64,000 nucleotides of DNA from Lachnospiraceae bacterium (GCA_910576545.1 CAJTKM010000001.1:124001-188000); one strand, 5' to 3'; shown: positions 15,893 to 24,584, numbered from the stretch's first letter. Translations and numbers: made by a program. The notes: generated by a model from the sequence alone, not told the origin.

Positions 15893-16021
15893 GCTGCCTT
15901 TTCAAAAAAGGCTCAGGCTTCGCCTTCCGTGCAGCCGCTTTGCCGACCGTACGGCGGATTCCATTCAGGAAATGCTTCGTTTCCCGAAACCTTCCGCGGC
16001 ACAAAAAATTTTGACAGCCTA
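15893..16021 (-). repeat. Family C repeat, copy 2, inside the efp leader
   Basis: Read on the minus strand it gives GCTGTCAAAA, GGGAAACGAAGCATTTCCTG, GAATGGAATCCGCCG and GAAGCCTGAGCC, in the same order as the copies at 603 and 62051. It lies between the efp promoter and the efp start, so it would be transcribed. Confidence 0.75.
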
Positions 16022-16054
16022 ACGCCTTTTCGTAAAAAGTGCATATCCTTCTTT

Positions 16055-16083
16055 ATTTTACCGGAAAAATGTTGATTTTTCAA
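16055..16083 (-). promoter_or_regulatory. Promoter of efp operon
   Basis: On the minus strand TTGAAA, a 17-nt spacer and TAAAAT. Confidence 0.65.
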
Positions 16084-16137
16084 TATCTATTTGAAATTTT
16101 TTCAGAACATTGGGAACATCGGTGCGGCTTGCCTGCT

Positions 16138-16647
16138 TTATTTTCCCCTATATTTCCGGAAGTATACCTTCATCACCTGCCGCTCCGCGCCGCGCTTTAC
16201 CTTCGTCACCAGCTGGTCCCTTGCGCAGATGGGCGCGGTCATAATGCAGAGCAGACCTGCCCTGTGCCCACACCACATATCCGTAAATACCTGGTCACCA
16301 ATCATGGCTGTTGTTTCGGGCGTTGTGCCCATTTTTTCCATCGCGCGCCGCAGCTTGCGGATACCGGGCTTGCCCGCCTTATGCACCGCCAGCGTGCGCA
16401 GGCGGGTATTGAACAAATGCACGCGTTCCCTGTTGTTGTTGGAGAGGATACACAGCCGGAACCCCTCCCGCCGCAAATACGCGAACAGCTCGACAATGCT
16501 TTCTTCCGGCTCTGCAACGTCAAACGGCGCGACCGTATTGTCAATGTCGAATACCAGCCCGCGGATTCCGCGCGCTTTCAGCTCCTCCAGCGGCAGTTCA
16601 AATACGGACCTGATGTAAATATCTGGAAAAAAACGCTCTAAAATCAT
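16138..16647 (-). CDS. yqeG: YqeG family HAD IIIA-type phosphatase
   Basis: A 169-aa HAD-superfamily protein of the YqeG group. Motif I is FDIDNTVAPFD, with SNNN as motif II; KAGKPGIRKL carries the motif III lysine and IGDQVFTDMWCG gives motif IV. It probably acts as a small phosphatase in the cytoplasm; the substrate is not known. It overlaps the upstream NifX-like gene by 4 nt (ATGA). Confidence 0.9.
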   Translation of the reverse strand: MILERFFPDIYIRSVFELPLEELKARGIRGLVFDIDNTVAPFDVAEPEESIVELFAYLRREGFRLCILSNNNRERVHLFNTRLRTLAVHKAGKPGIRKLRRAMEKMGTTPETTAMIGDQVFTDMWCGHRAGLLCIMTAPICARDQLVTKVKRGAERQVMKVYFRKYRGK

Positions 16648-17003
16648 AGGATTTCCGCACTCCCTTCTTCCTGTTCCATGCGCCAGTGGGCGTTTTCCTC
16701 AATGTCGCCCAGCCGCTCCCCGCTCAGGTAGCGAATCATGACATCGTCCGTTTCTCCGACTACGCCGTAGGTCAGTTCGATTCGCTTCGTCCTCAGGACG
16801 TTCCGCGCCGAGGAATGGATGCTGCCGCAGATTACAACGTTGATTTCCTGTTCTGTCAGAAAATCTGCGATAGTCGTTTTGCCAAGGGGAATGATTTCCT
16901 TCTTTTTTACCAGCTCGATTTCCACTTCGTATACCGTAAATTCCCGCGCGCGGGTGTATTCCGGTGCAATTTTGCCGTCCTTTGTCGGTATGGCTACGCG
17001 CAT
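16644..17003 (-). CDS. NifX/NafY-like (dinitrogenase FeMo-cofactor family) protein
   Basis: A 119-aa protein with MRVAIPTKDGKIAPEYTRA at the start and EINVVICGSIHSSARNVL in the middle, as in the Nitro_FeMo-Co family. No nif genes are present, and such stand-alone proteins in Clostridia have unclear metal or cofactor roles. The ATG at 17003 lies after AAGGAG; the longer frame to 17114 has no ribosome site and crosses the promoter. Confidence 0.7.
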   Translation of the reverse strand: MRVAIPTKDGKIAPEYTRAREFTVYEVEIELVKKKEIIPLGKTTIADFLTEQEINVVICGSIHSSARNVLRTKRIELTYGVVGETDDVMIRYLSGERLGDIEENAHWRMEQEEGSAEIL

Positions 17004-17054
17004 CTGCGACCACTCCTTTGTGTTTTTCCGGCGGGGTTCTGCCGCCTTTCTAGT

Positions 17055-17083
17055 ATTCTTCCACGAAATTTGGTATTTGTCAA
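17055..17083 (-). promoter_or_regulatory. Promoter of the NifX-like/yqeG operon
   Basis: Consensus TTGACA with a 17-nt spacer to a weaker AAGAAT. Confidence 0.45.
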
Positions 17084-17149
17084 TTTTTCTCAGAATATTT
17101 TGCGTATTTTCCAAAAAAAGTGTAAAATACTATTTGCTGAGAATAATTT

Positions 17150-17290
17150 GAATGAAAAACCGTGGGACGCTGCCCCGCACTCCTTGACCCTTCTTCCGCC
17201 GCGCAAAATGCGCGGCTGGAAGTGAAGTTTAGGGTCAAGCCCTTTTCAAAGGGATTGTGGGAGTTTGAGGGCGAAGCCCTCAAGGTTTTT
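17150..17290 (+). repeat. Family A repeat, copy 3
   Basis: It has the family ends (GTGGGACGCTGCCCC at left, GAGGGCGAAGCCCTCAAGG at right) but a different core with CGCGCAAAATGCGCG. It lies directly before the ribosome site of the M29 peptidase gene. Confidence 0.65.
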
Positions 17291-17315
17291 GGTCTTCTGG
17301 AAAGGAGTTATCTCT

Positions 17316-18431
17316 ATGGACGAAAGAATCAAACAGCTTGCTTTTAACCTCGTGCATTATTCCTGCCGCCTGCAAAAGGGTGAAAAGGTCTGGATTTCCT
17401 GCAATGGCACGCATCCCCTGCCGCTTGTCAAGGCTATCATTAAGGAGGTTTACCGCGTGGAGGCGATGCCTTTTGTGCGCCTGATGACAAATTCGCTGGA
17501 GCGCGAAACGCTTTTGGGCGCGACGGAGGCACAGCAGAAACTGCTCGCCGAAACGGACGCCGCCCTGATGTCACAGATGGACGCGTTTATCGGTGTGCGC
17601 GGCGAAGATAACCTGACCGAGCAGTATGACGTGCCTTCCGAAAAGCTGGATTTGCAAAATAAGTTTTATGATGACCCGGTACACCACCAGATACGTGTGC
17701 CTAAGACGAAATGGGTCGTTCTGCGCTATCCTACCAATTCTATGGCACAGTCGGCTCATACCTCTTTAGAGAATTTCGAGGATTTTTATTTTGACGTCTG
17801 CAATCTGGATTACGGAAAAATGAGCCGCGCAATGGACAGCCTTGTTGATTTGATGAATCAGACGGACAAGGTGCGCCTTGTGGCAAAGAATACAGATATT
17901 TCTTTTTCCATTCAGGGGATTCCTGCCGTCAAATGCGCCGGTTCCTGCAATATTCCGGACGGGGAGGTCTATACTGCGCCTGTGCGGGATTCTATCAATG
18001 GCGTGATTACCTACAATACACCATCGGAATACAACGGCTTTACGTTTGAAAATGTGAAGCTGACCTTTGAAAACGGAAAAATCATCGCCTGTGATGGGAA
18101 TGATAAGGAGCGGCTGGAAAAAGTATTCAATACGGACGAAGGCGCGCGGTATGTCGGGGAATTTGCCATTGGCGTCAATCCATATATCACGAAGCCTATG
18201 AATAATATCTTATTTGACGAAAAAATCGCGGGGAGCATCCATTTTACGCCCGGCAACTGCTACGATGACGCGCCAAACGGCAATAAATCGGCAATCCATT
18301 GGGACTTGGTGCTGATTATGACGCCGGAATACGGCGGAGGGGAAATCTGGTTCGATGATAAGCTGATTCGGAAGGACGGCAGATTCGTTATTCCGGAACT
18401 GGAATGCCTGAACCCCGAAAACCTGAAATAA
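17316..18431 (+). CDS. M29-family aminopeptidase
   Basis: A 371-aa protein of the AmpS/PepS (M29) metallo-aminopeptidase family, which removes N-terminal residues from peptides in the cytoplasm. Recognisable are KGEKVWISCN near the start, the GEVYTAPVRDSINGVI segment with the metal-binding Glu, the EFAIGVNP motif and HWDLV near the C-terminus. ATG 8 nt after AAAGGAG. The in-frame extension upstream falls in the repeat and is rejected. Confidence 0.9.
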   Translation: MDERIKQLAFNLVHYSCRLQKGEKVWISCNGTHPLPLVKAIIKEVYRVEAMPFVRLMTNSLERETLLGATEAQQKLLAETDAALMSQMDAFIGVRGEDNLTEQYDVPSEKLDLQNKFYDDPVHHQIRVPKTKWVVLRYPTNSMAQSAHTSLENFEDFYFDVCNLDYGKMSRAMDSLVDLMNQTDKVRLVAKNTDISFSIQGIPAVKCAGSCNIPDGEVYTAPVRDSINGVITYNTPSEYNGFTFENVKLTFENGKIIACDGNDKERLEKVFNTDEGARYVGEFAIGVNPYITKPMNNILFDEKIAGSIHFTPGNCYDDAPNGNKSAIHWDLVLIMTPEYGGGEIWFDDKLIRKDGRFVIPELECLNPENLK

Positions 18432-18508
18432 AAAAGCCGCAGAAGCTTTGTCCCATGCTTTCCCGCTTTCTTCTTAAAGAAAGCGGGCGGGCAGAGTTCT
18501 GCGGCTTT
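18432..18508 (+). terminator. Terminator of M29 peptidase gene
   Basis: AAAGCCGCAGAA pairs with TTCTGCGGCTTT and encloses a second hairpin CCCGCTTTCTT/AAGAAAGCGGG. It abuts the family D element. Confidence 0.7.
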
Positions 18509-18672
18509 AGAACCTATCCGTAAATTATCTGCGCACATCCTGCTTCATCTTTTCCGGCAGTCTTTGCCGCTTTTCCCTGCCGTACCACCCGGTACGCCTG
18601 CAAAAAAAGCTCCATGCCTGCCGAAAAATATGACCTTGCAGTCTGCACGTATCTTATTTACGGATAAGTTCT
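18509..18672. repeat. Family D MITE-like element, copy 2 (164 bp)
   Basis: Inverted relative to the copy at 843-1005, with the same AGAACYTATCCGTAAAT termini and interior. Its right end supplies the last base of the TAA stop of the barstar-like gene. Confidence 0.8.
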
Positions 18673-18971
18673 TATTCCGCTTTGTTTTCTGCTTCAAAAT
18701 GGATACTTCCTTTTTCCTGCGCTAAGTCCCGCAGGACGCCCATGACCTTCTCTGCAAAATAAGCCCGCAGTTCCGCCGGAAGCGTGTCCGCGCCTTTTAT
18801 CACTACCCGTTCCATCTCTCCATCCGTTGACCCGATGTAGTCCCTTCCCATGTCCCAGAGTGCGTCCAGATTTGCCCCGTAATGCGTCGGAAAATCAAAC
18901 GCCTGCCGTATCCGCCCATGCAGTTCCAACAGTCCTTCACAGCCCGTAATGTCCAAAACAGTTTCCTTCAT
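18672..18971 (-). CDS. Barstar-family (RNase inhibitor-like) protein
   Basis: A 99-aa protein with barstar features: LDITGCEGLLELHGRIRQAF, then FPTHYGANLDALWDMG, the canonical ribonuclease-contact helix region, and a C-terminal strand. Barstar blocks barnase; related chromosomal proteins occur without a toxin. No barnase-like gene is adjacent. ATG at 18971 is preferred, 10 nt after GGGAGG. The stop codon overlaps the family D element. Confidence 0.85.
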   Translation of the reverse strand: MKETVLDITGCEGLLELHGRIRQAFDFPTHYGANLDALWDMGRDYIGSTDGEMERVVIKGADTLPAELRAYFAEKVMGVLRDLAQEKGSIHFEAENKAE

Positions 18972-19094
18972 GTCCTCCATACCTCCCGTTGCTTTCTTAC
19001 AGTTTACATGCTCCCGCGCCCCTTTGCAGCATCTGGCTGAAAAAAAACGGCAAAAGCCTGTCTGACTCCTGCCGTTTTTCTGTCTATCAGAATA

Positions 19095-19187
19095 AATTCT
19101 TGCCCCTGCCGTACAGGGACGGTACGGCAAAACGGGTCAAGGGGTAACGCCCCTTGCGGGGTGTGGGGCAGAGCCCCGCGGTTTTTA
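19095..19187 (+). repeat. Family A repeat, copy 4 (right half)
   Basis: Contains GGGTCAAGGGGTAACGCCCC, then GGGGCAGAGCCCCGCGG, ending right at the nfnB stop codon. Confidence 0.6.
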
Positions 19188-20576
19188 TCATTTTTTCAAA
19201 TATTTGTCGATAGCTTCTGCCGCTTTTTTGCCCGCGCCCATGGCAAGGATAACCGTTGCCGCACCCGTCACAGCATCGCCGCCCGCGTAAACACCTTCGC
19301 GCGTGGTCTGGTTCGTTTCCTCGTTCACAACCAGACAGCCTTTACGATTTGTTTCCAAGCCCTTTGTTGTGCTGCGGATGAGCGGGTTCGGAGATGTACC
19401 GATGGACATAACTACCGTATCCACGTCAATTACATAGTTCGAGCCTTCCACTGGCACAGGGCTTCTTCTGCCGCTTGCGTCCGGTTCGCCCAGTTCCATT
19501 TTCAGGCATTCAATGCCACATGCCTGACCGTTCCCATCATCCAGAATACGAACAGGATTGCGCAGCAGATGGAACTCGATGCCTTCTTCCTTCGCGTGGT
19601 GGATTTCCTCCAGACGCGCAGGCATCTCCTTCTCGGAACGGCGGTACACGATATATACTTTTTCCGCCCCAAGGCGTTTCGCGCATCTTGCCGCGTCCAT
19701 TGCAACGTTGCCGCCGCCCACAACAGCAACTGCTTTGCTCTTGCGGATAGGGGTATCGTATTCGGAAAGGTACGCTTTCATCAGGTTGATGCGCGTCAGG
19801 TACTCGTTTGCGGAATATACGCCTACCAGTGCTTCGCCGGGGATATTCATAAAGGAGGGCAGACCTGCGCCTGTGCCGATAAACACAGCGTTAAAGCCCA
19901 TATCCTCGATGATTTCGTCCACAGAAAGCACTTTGCCGATAACCATATTTGTCATGATGTTTACGCCAAGCGCGGACAGCTTGTCAATTTCTTTCTGCAC
20001 AATCGCTTTTGGCAGACGGAACTCCGGTATGCCGTAAACCAGCACGCCGCCAGCCTTATGGAAGGCTTCAAAAATTGTGACCTCATAGCCCGCCTTTGCC
20101 AAATCGCCGGCACAGGCAAGGGAGGACGGACCAGAGCCGACTACGGCAACTTTTTTGCCGTTAGATACAGGCTTTTCAGGCATTTCATCACAGTTTGCCA
20201 TATACCAGTCTGCTACGAAACGCTCCAGACGGCCGATTGCCACAGCCTCGCCCTTCATGCCGCGCACGCATTTCGATTCACACTGGCTTTCCTGCGGACA
20301 GACGCGGCCGCAGACAGCGGGCAGTGCGTTTGTAGATGTAATCACACGGTACGCTGCCATAAAATCGCCCTTTGCTACCTCGGCGATAAATTCTGGTATG
20401 CGTACGTTAACAGGGCAGCCGCTGACACATGGCTTGTGTTTGCAGTTCAGGCATCTCTGCGCTTCTTCAACTGCCATTTCCGCTGTATAGCCCAGCGCGA
20501 CTTCCTCGAAGTTTTTATTCCTGACGTCGGGCTTCTGCTCCGGCATCTTAATCTTTTCCAGACTCATGTTTGCCAT
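19188..20576 (-). CDS. nfnB: NfnB-type NADPH oxidoreductase subunit (GltA-like)
   Basis: A 462-aa FAD protein of the glutamate synthase small-chain family. The N-terminal Fe-S part has C42, C45, C50 and C54, followed by CGRVCPQESQCESKC; two dinucleotide folds follow (VAVVGSGPSSLACA and VAVVGGGNVAMDAA). With the upstream ferredoxin reductase-like gene it matches NfnAB, which bifurcates electrons from NADPH to NAD and ferredoxin. No large glutamate synthase subunit is nearby, which favours Nfn. ATG after GGAGG. A repeat of about 270 bp separates the two subunit genes. Confidence 0.88.
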   Translation of the reverse strand: MANMSLEKIKMPEQKPDVRNKNFEEVALGYTAEMAVEEAQRCLNCKHKPCVSGCPVNVRIPEFIAEVAKGDFMAAYRVITSTNALPAVCGRVCPQESQCESKCVRGMKGEAVAIGRLERFVADWYMANCDEMPEKPVSNGKKVAVVGSGPSSLACAGDLAKAGYEVTIFEAFHKAGGVLVYGIPEFRLPKAIVQKEIDKLSALGVNIMTNMVIGKVLSVDEIIEDMGFNAVFIGTGAGLPSFMNIPGEALVGVYSANEYLTRINLMKAYLSEYDTPIRKSKAVAVVGGGNVAMDAARCAKRLGAEKVYIVYRRSEKEMPARLEEIHHAKEEGIEFHLLRNPVRILDDGNGQACGIECLKMELGEPDASGRRSPVPVEGSNYVIDVDTVVMSIGTSPNPLIRSTTKGLETNRKGCLVVNEETNQTTREGVYAGGDAVTGAATVILAMGAGKKAAEAIDKYLKK

Positions 20577-20584
20577 TTCATTTC

Positions 20585-20858
20585 CTCCCTAAAAATATCT
20601 GTAAAACCGCGGGACGCTGTCCCGAACCCTGCAAGCCCGTCAGTACTTTGCCTGCGGCAAAGCTGCCTTCGGCGTCCGGACTTCTTTCCGGTACTTATTG
20701 AAAAGGGCTTGACCCCAAACTTTATTGCCGCCGCATTTCCATGCGGCGGAATCGCTCACCCGAAACTCTCTCCGCAAAACGCAGTTTTGCGGCAAGTGGG
20801 TCAAGGGACAGCGTCCCTTGCGGAGGTTTGGAGGCAGAGCCTCCAAGGTCTTTCTCTT
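20585..20858 (+). repeat. Family A repeat, copy 5, between nfnA and nfnB
   Basis: A full copy with AAACCGCGGGACGCTGTCCC at left, then GTCAGTACTTTGCC, GTCCGGACTTCTTTCCGG, TTGACCCCAAACTTTATTG, a core with GCCGC..GCGGC hairpin and CGCAAAACGCAGTTTTGCG, and GGAGGCAGAGCCTCCAAGG at right. It splits the cistrons of an expected operon. Confidence 0.8.
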
Positions 20859-21710
20859 TTATATCAACTCCTGCGCCAGCTTCTCCATGCGGCAGATGTG
20901 CGTTTCTGCAAGCTCCGCTTCGCGCGCCTTGTATACTGAATTCCGGTTCATCAGCTCGTCAAAATCAACTTCATGTCCGTCAAAGTCGGGGCCGTCTACA
21001 CACGCGAACTTGATTTTTCCACCAACGGTTACGCGGCAGCCGCCGCACATACCCGTCCCGTCAATCATAATCGGGTTCAGACTGACGATTGTCTTGATTC
21101 CGTACGGTTTTGTCGTCAGGCTCACAAACTTCATCATGGGGATCGGCCCGATGGCTATTACCGTATCATAGCCCGCGCCGCCTTCAATCAGCGCCTTCAG
21201 CTTATCCGTTACAAAGCCCTTTTCGCCCTGTGTGCCGTCGTCTGTCATCAGGTGGAAATTACTGGAAACGGCTTTCATTTCGTCTTCCAGAATGACGATG
21301 TCCTTGCTGCGGAAGCCTGCAATAACGTCCACCTCGACACCCCGCGCGTGCAGCGCTTTCGCCTGCGGGTACGCGATGGCACAGCCAACACCGCCGCCGA
21401 CAACCGCCACTTTTTTCATTCCTTCGTATTCCGTTGCCACACCCAGAGGGCCGACAAAATCCTGTATACTGTCGCCGATTTCCTTCGCGCCCAGCAGCTT
21501 CGTAGAAAGGCCGACTTTCTGGAAAATAATGGTCACTGTCCCTTTCTCTCTGTCATAATCCGCGATAGTCAGGGGGACGCGTTCGCTCATCTCGTCCACG
21601 CGGAAAATGATAAACTGCCCTGCCTGTGCCTTGCGTGCCACGAAGGGGGCTTCAATCTCCAGGAGCGTAACCGTGCTGTTGAGTTCTTTTTTATTCACGA
21701 TACGAAACAT
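20859..21710 (-). CDS. nfnA: NfnA-type ferredoxin-NADP reductase subunit
   Basis: A 283-aa protein of the dihydroorotate dehydrogenase electron-transfer/sulfide dehydrogenase family. The FAD domain occupies the first 100 residues, then an NAD domain with KVAVVGGGVGCA; the C-terminal CGGCRVTVGGKIKFAC segment binds a [2Fe-2S] cluster. It partners NfnB downstream. ATG after AAAGGAAG. Confidence 0.88.
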   Translation of the reverse strand: MFRIVNKKELNSTVTLLEIEAPFVARKAQAGQFIIFRVDEMSERVPLTIADYDREKGTVTIIFQKVGLSTKLLGAKEIGDSIQDFVGPLGVATEYEGMKKVAVVGGGVGCAIAYPQAKALHARGVEVDVIAGFRSKDIVILEDEMKAVSSNFHLMTDDGTQGEKGFVTDKLKALIEGGAGYDTVIAIGPIPMMKFVSLTTKPYGIKTIVSLNPIMIDGTGMCGGCRVTVGGKIKFACVDGPDFDGHEVDFDELMNRNSVYKAREAELAETHICRMEKLAQELI

Positions 21711-22019
21711 AGCTGTTCTTCCTTTCTCATGCGAAAAGCTGGAATCGCGGCGGAAAAAAGGCTTTTTTTCCGTCTGCTTTTCTGATAATATAGTTTGGGG
21801 AAAGACCTTGGAAACAAAGTCTTCAAGATTTTCAGATCTTTATTCTTTCCCTTGCTGTGTTCCATCATAACACAAAAGCGTAACAGGGAACAAGGTGAAA
21901 AACGCCGTTTTTCCGGCGGCGTATTCCAAAATGTTTATCGAAATCAAACAAGAAACGGGACGTTTTTTGTCCCGAATATAGTTGGGGCGTTTCACGTCGG
22001 CATAAAAGGAGGCCATTGC
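21711..22019. other. Divergent intergenic region nfnA/mazG
   Basis: No gene is visible. It contains a GGGAC..GTCCC hairpin near 21956-21976 and a fragment at about 21796-21812 resembling the AAAGACCTTGGA end of family A. A possible minus-strand -10 TATATT lies upstream of nfnA. Confidence 0.4.
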
Positions 22020-22814
22020 ATGAAAGAAAAATATACGCTGGAAGACCTGGCGGAAATCATAAGGACGCTGCGGGCGGAGGGCGGCTGCCCATGGGACAGG
22101 GAGCAGACGCATGAAACCCTGCGCGAAGCCATGCTTGAAGAAGCCTATGAAGCGGCTGACGCAATCGACAGGGGCGACATGGCGAACCTCTGTGAAGAAA
22201 CGGGCGACGTCCTCCTGCAAGTGGTGTTCCATGCGCAGATTGAAGCCGAAAAAGGCGGCTACACGCTCGACGACGTGCTCAAGGGCGTATGCGAGAAAAT
22301 GATTTACCGCCATCCTCACGTATTCAGTACAGGCGTTACCGCCGAAACGCCGGAGGAGGTTCTCGTTAACTGGGAAGCGCTCAAGAAGAAGGAAAAGCAC
22401 CTTTCCAGCCAGACGGAAGCCATGCGGAACGTCCCTGATGCGCTTCCCGCCCTTCTGCGTGCAAAAAAAGTGCAGAAAAAGGCGGCAGATGTGGGTTTTG
22501 ATTTCTACGAAAGCGGCGGTGCGATGGAAAAGGTTTTCGAGGAATGTCGGGAGCTGGAGGAGGCTGTCCGCCTGCGGGACGGCACGGAGGAGGAAGAATT
22601 TGGCGATTTGCTCTTTGCTTTGGTAAATATCTCCCGTTTTTTGAAAATAAATCCTGAGTTTGCCTTGACAAAAGCCATCAAAAAGTTTATAAATAGATTT
22701 GAGTATGTTGAGAATTCAGCCCTTTCGGAGGGAAAGCAGCTTTCCCAAATGACTCTGGAAGAAATGGATTTGCTCTGGGACAAAGCAAAACATGAGCTGC
22801 GTCCGAAACAGTGA
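22020..22814 (+). CDS. mazG: Nucleoside triphosphate pyrophosphohydrolase MazG
   Basis: MazG hydrolyses nucleoside triphosphates to monophosphates and cleans the nucleotide pool. The 264-aa protein has two MazG domains: GGCPWDREQTHETLREAMLEEAYE with EETGD in the first half, then FEECRELEEAV with EEEFGDLLFALVN in the second. ATG follows AAAGGAGG. The mazG-hup order is common in Clostridia. Confidence 0.96.
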   Translation: MKEKYTLEDLAEIIRTLRAEGGCPWDREQTHETLREAMLEEAYEAADAIDRGDMANLCEETGDVLLQVVFHAQIEAEKGGYTLDDVLKGVCEKMIYRHPHVFSTGVTAETPEEVLVNWEALKKKEKHLSSQTEAMRNVPDALPALLRAKKVQKKAADVGFDFYESGGAMEKVFEECRELEEAVRLRDGTEEEEFGDLLFALVNISRFLKINPEFALTKAIKKFINRFEYVENSALSEGKQLSQMTLEEMDLLWDKAKHELRPKQ

Positions 22815-22847
22815 AGCATCATAATTCATTAAAGGAGGAAAACAAAA

Positions 22848-23123
22848 ATGAACAAATCTGACTTAGTAGCGGCAATCGCCGAAAAAGCTGAACTGAGCAA
22901 AAAAGATGCAGAAAAAGCCCTGACGGCTTTTGAAGATGTAGTAACAGAAGAACTGATGAACAACGGCAAGGTGCAGCTGGTAGGCTTTGGGACATTCGAT
23001 GTTTCCGAGCGTGCGGCAAGAGAGGGCAGAAACCCTCAGACAGGCGCGGCTATGCCGATTCCTGCTTCTAAAGCTCCCCGCTTCAAAGCCGGCAAGAAAC
23101 TGAAAGACGCTATCAATAAATAA
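22848..23123 (+). CDS. hup: HU family DNA-binding protein
   Basis: A 91-aa HU-type nucleoid protein. Features are MNKSDLVAAIAEKAELSKKD, the GFGTF turn, and GRNPQTGAAMPIPASKAP with the DNA-intercalating proline arm. It starts after AAAGGAGG, 33 nt after mazG. Confidence 0.98.
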   Translation: MNKSDLVAAIAEKAELSKKDAEKALTAFEDVVTEELMNNGKVQLVGFGTFDVSERAAREGRNPQTGAAMPIPASKAPRFKAGKKLKDAINK

Positions 23124-23148
23124 ATATGTAAAAGGAGCCGCTCCGGCC

Positions 23149-23187
23149 GCTGTCTGAAAGGGCAGCGGCGGGGCGTTTTTTTATTTT
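23149..23187 (+). terminator. Terminator of mazG-hup
   Basis: CCGCTG pairs with CAGCGG, followed by GGGGCG and a run of T. Confidence 0.85.
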
Positions 23188-23293
23188 CTGCCAAAAGGCA
23201 TGATATGATAATGGGGGGAATATTTAAGAGATGGTTTTGCGAGATACAATTCCCCCTAGCACCGCTTTGTGGCGGCCTTTTGGAGGTTTGGCG

Positions 23294-23457
23294 GGTTATT
23301 TTTAGGTGGGATTTTCAAAGGTGGTTTTCGCGAAACGCAATTATCCCTTCGGGGAGGCACTTTTGGCGCAAGTGTGGTCGGCTTCGCCGACTGCAACAGC
23401 GGCTACGCCGCTATTATAGTGCCCAAAACGTGGGGGAGCCGTTTCGGAATGGTTCCC
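23294..23457 (+). repeat. Family B partial copy with internal insertion
   Basis: The flank GGATTTTCAAAGGTGGTTTT plus the family B left end recurs almost exactly at 23511-23600. Within the first hairpin an extra segment of about 45 bp (about 23375-23419) is inserted; it holds two mini-hairpins, GTCGGCTTCGCCGAC and AGCGGCTACGCCGCT. The copy ends after GGTTCCC. A degenerate version of the flank occurs again near 23220-23250. Confidence 0.7.
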
Positions 23458-23547
23458 AAGTATTTCAATGATTTGTAAAATGAAATTGGGGGGGGAGAGA
23501 TTGTTTTTAGATAGGATTTTCAAAGGTGGTTTTCGCGAAACGCAATT

Positions 23548-23943
23548 ATCCCTTCGGGGAGGCACTTTTGGCGCAAAAGTGCCCAAAACGTGGGGGAACC
23601 GTTTCGAAATGGTTCCCCCACGCCCCCTCCAGACGAGACAAGGGGCACTGCGTTCCCCTTGCCAATCCCCTCCTCACGTCGCCGCTTTGCGTCGACAAAG
23701 CCCGTTCGGGCAAAATGGTGTTTGGCAGGCAAAAGGTTTTTAGGCGAAAAAATATATAATTGTATTTACTTTGATATAGCCAAGTTACCTCAAAAAATGA
23801 GACTTTTTGCAGAAAAGGCTCTGTTTTTTGAGGGGGGTTCGGGGGATAATTTATCCCCCGACCGTTGAGGGGGGCTTGGGGGGATATCCGGAAATCCCCC
23901 CAGTTTTGGGTACTTTTGCAACAAAAGTACCTCCCCGAAGGGA
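23548..23943 (-). repeat. Family B composite element, copy 2 (about 396 bp)
   Basis: Inverted copy of 13799-14191. The ends and inner hairpins match, while the centre (about 23710-23800) is AT-rich and unrelated to that of copy 1. Conserved ends with a variable centre suggest an element that carries or has lost cargo. Confidence 0.85.
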
Positions 23944-23959
23944 AATTGAAACTAAAAAA

Positions 23960-24086
23960 ATCCGTAATAAATTACGGATTCCAACAGCCGGCTCTTTATG
24001 GGCTATTTTTTGTCCCATAAAATCCGTATTATATTACGGATTATGTGGGACGTTTTTAGTCCCGTTCGACCCGTAATATATTACGG
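23960..24086. promoter_or_regulatory. Three related palindromes (CCGTAAT..ATTACGG)
   Basis: Palindromes at 23960-23979 (ATCCGTAATAAATTACGGAT), 24022-24041 and 24071-24086 (CCGTAATATATTACGG, perfect). The middle one is nested in GTCCCA/TGGGAC followed by GTTTTT, so it may also terminate transcription. The spacing is about 62 and 47 bp. They sit at the 3' side of an HTH gene and could be operators or terminators. Confidence 0.55.
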
Positions 24087-24118
24087 ATTTCCAGATTTCC
24101 GCCCTGCGCAGAACAGTT

Positions 24119-24367
24119 TCAGTCCTCAAGCAGTGTTTCATAACTCACGTTCAGCACATGCGCCAGTGTCCGAAGCTCAATATCAGTTACGAATCTCTGT
24201 CCGCTCTCAATCCTCTGCACGGCATTTTTATCTAAATCCAGCCCAGCCAGCTGAAGCAGGTCTGCCAGCTTTTTCTGGGAAGTTTTCTCCGGCATTTTCT
24301 TACGGTATTCCGCAACCTTTTTGCCGCAAATATTATTTTTTCCCTCTGGGCTTCTGTTTTTATACAT
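24119..24367 (-). CDS. XRE-family HTH regulator (82 aa)
   Basis: The HTH occupies the middle: QKKLADLLQLAGLDLDKNAVQRIESG, then RFVTDIELRTLAHVLNVSYETLLED. ATG at 24367 follows GGAGAG at 6 nt, making an N-terminus MYKNRSPEG; longer versions lack a site. Divergent to another XRE gene, as in a two-regulator switch, but the two are not similar. Confidence 0.8.
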   Translation of the reverse strand: MYKNRSPEGKNNICGKKVAEYRKKMPEKTSQKKLADLLQLAGLDLDKNAVQRIESGQRFVTDIELRTLAHVLNVSYETLLED

Positions 24368-24584
24368 TTCGTTTCTCTCCATTGCGCGAAATATCGGCGT
24401 TAACCCTGCAACATATCGCAAAACAGGATTGCCTTTTTGTTTACTATATGCTAATGTAGAAACAGAATTGACACGCGTTGAATGTCAAGAATCAATTCAA
24501 GGGATATTTCTGTACCAAAATGGAGAGATTTATAACATGTTAGATAAGAATTTCTTTCTATAAACTCAAATCAGGAGGCGAATT

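Noticed and set aside
16644-17003. Nitrogen-fixation gene
   Set aside because: Only a NifX/NafY-like domain is present; no nif genes occur in the window.
18672-18971. Barnase-barstar toxin-antitoxin pair
   Set aside because: No RNase toxin gene adjoins the barstar-like gene on either side.
19161-20939. Long plus-strand frame of 592 codons opposite nfnB
   Set aside because: It is antisense to a well-supported gene, starts with no ribosome site and has no domain pattern; the GC-rich coding strand keeps the opposite frame open.
23220-23945. Several overlapping small frames in the family B patch
   Set aside because: They arise from palindromic repeat DNA on both strands and repeat each other; none has a start signal.
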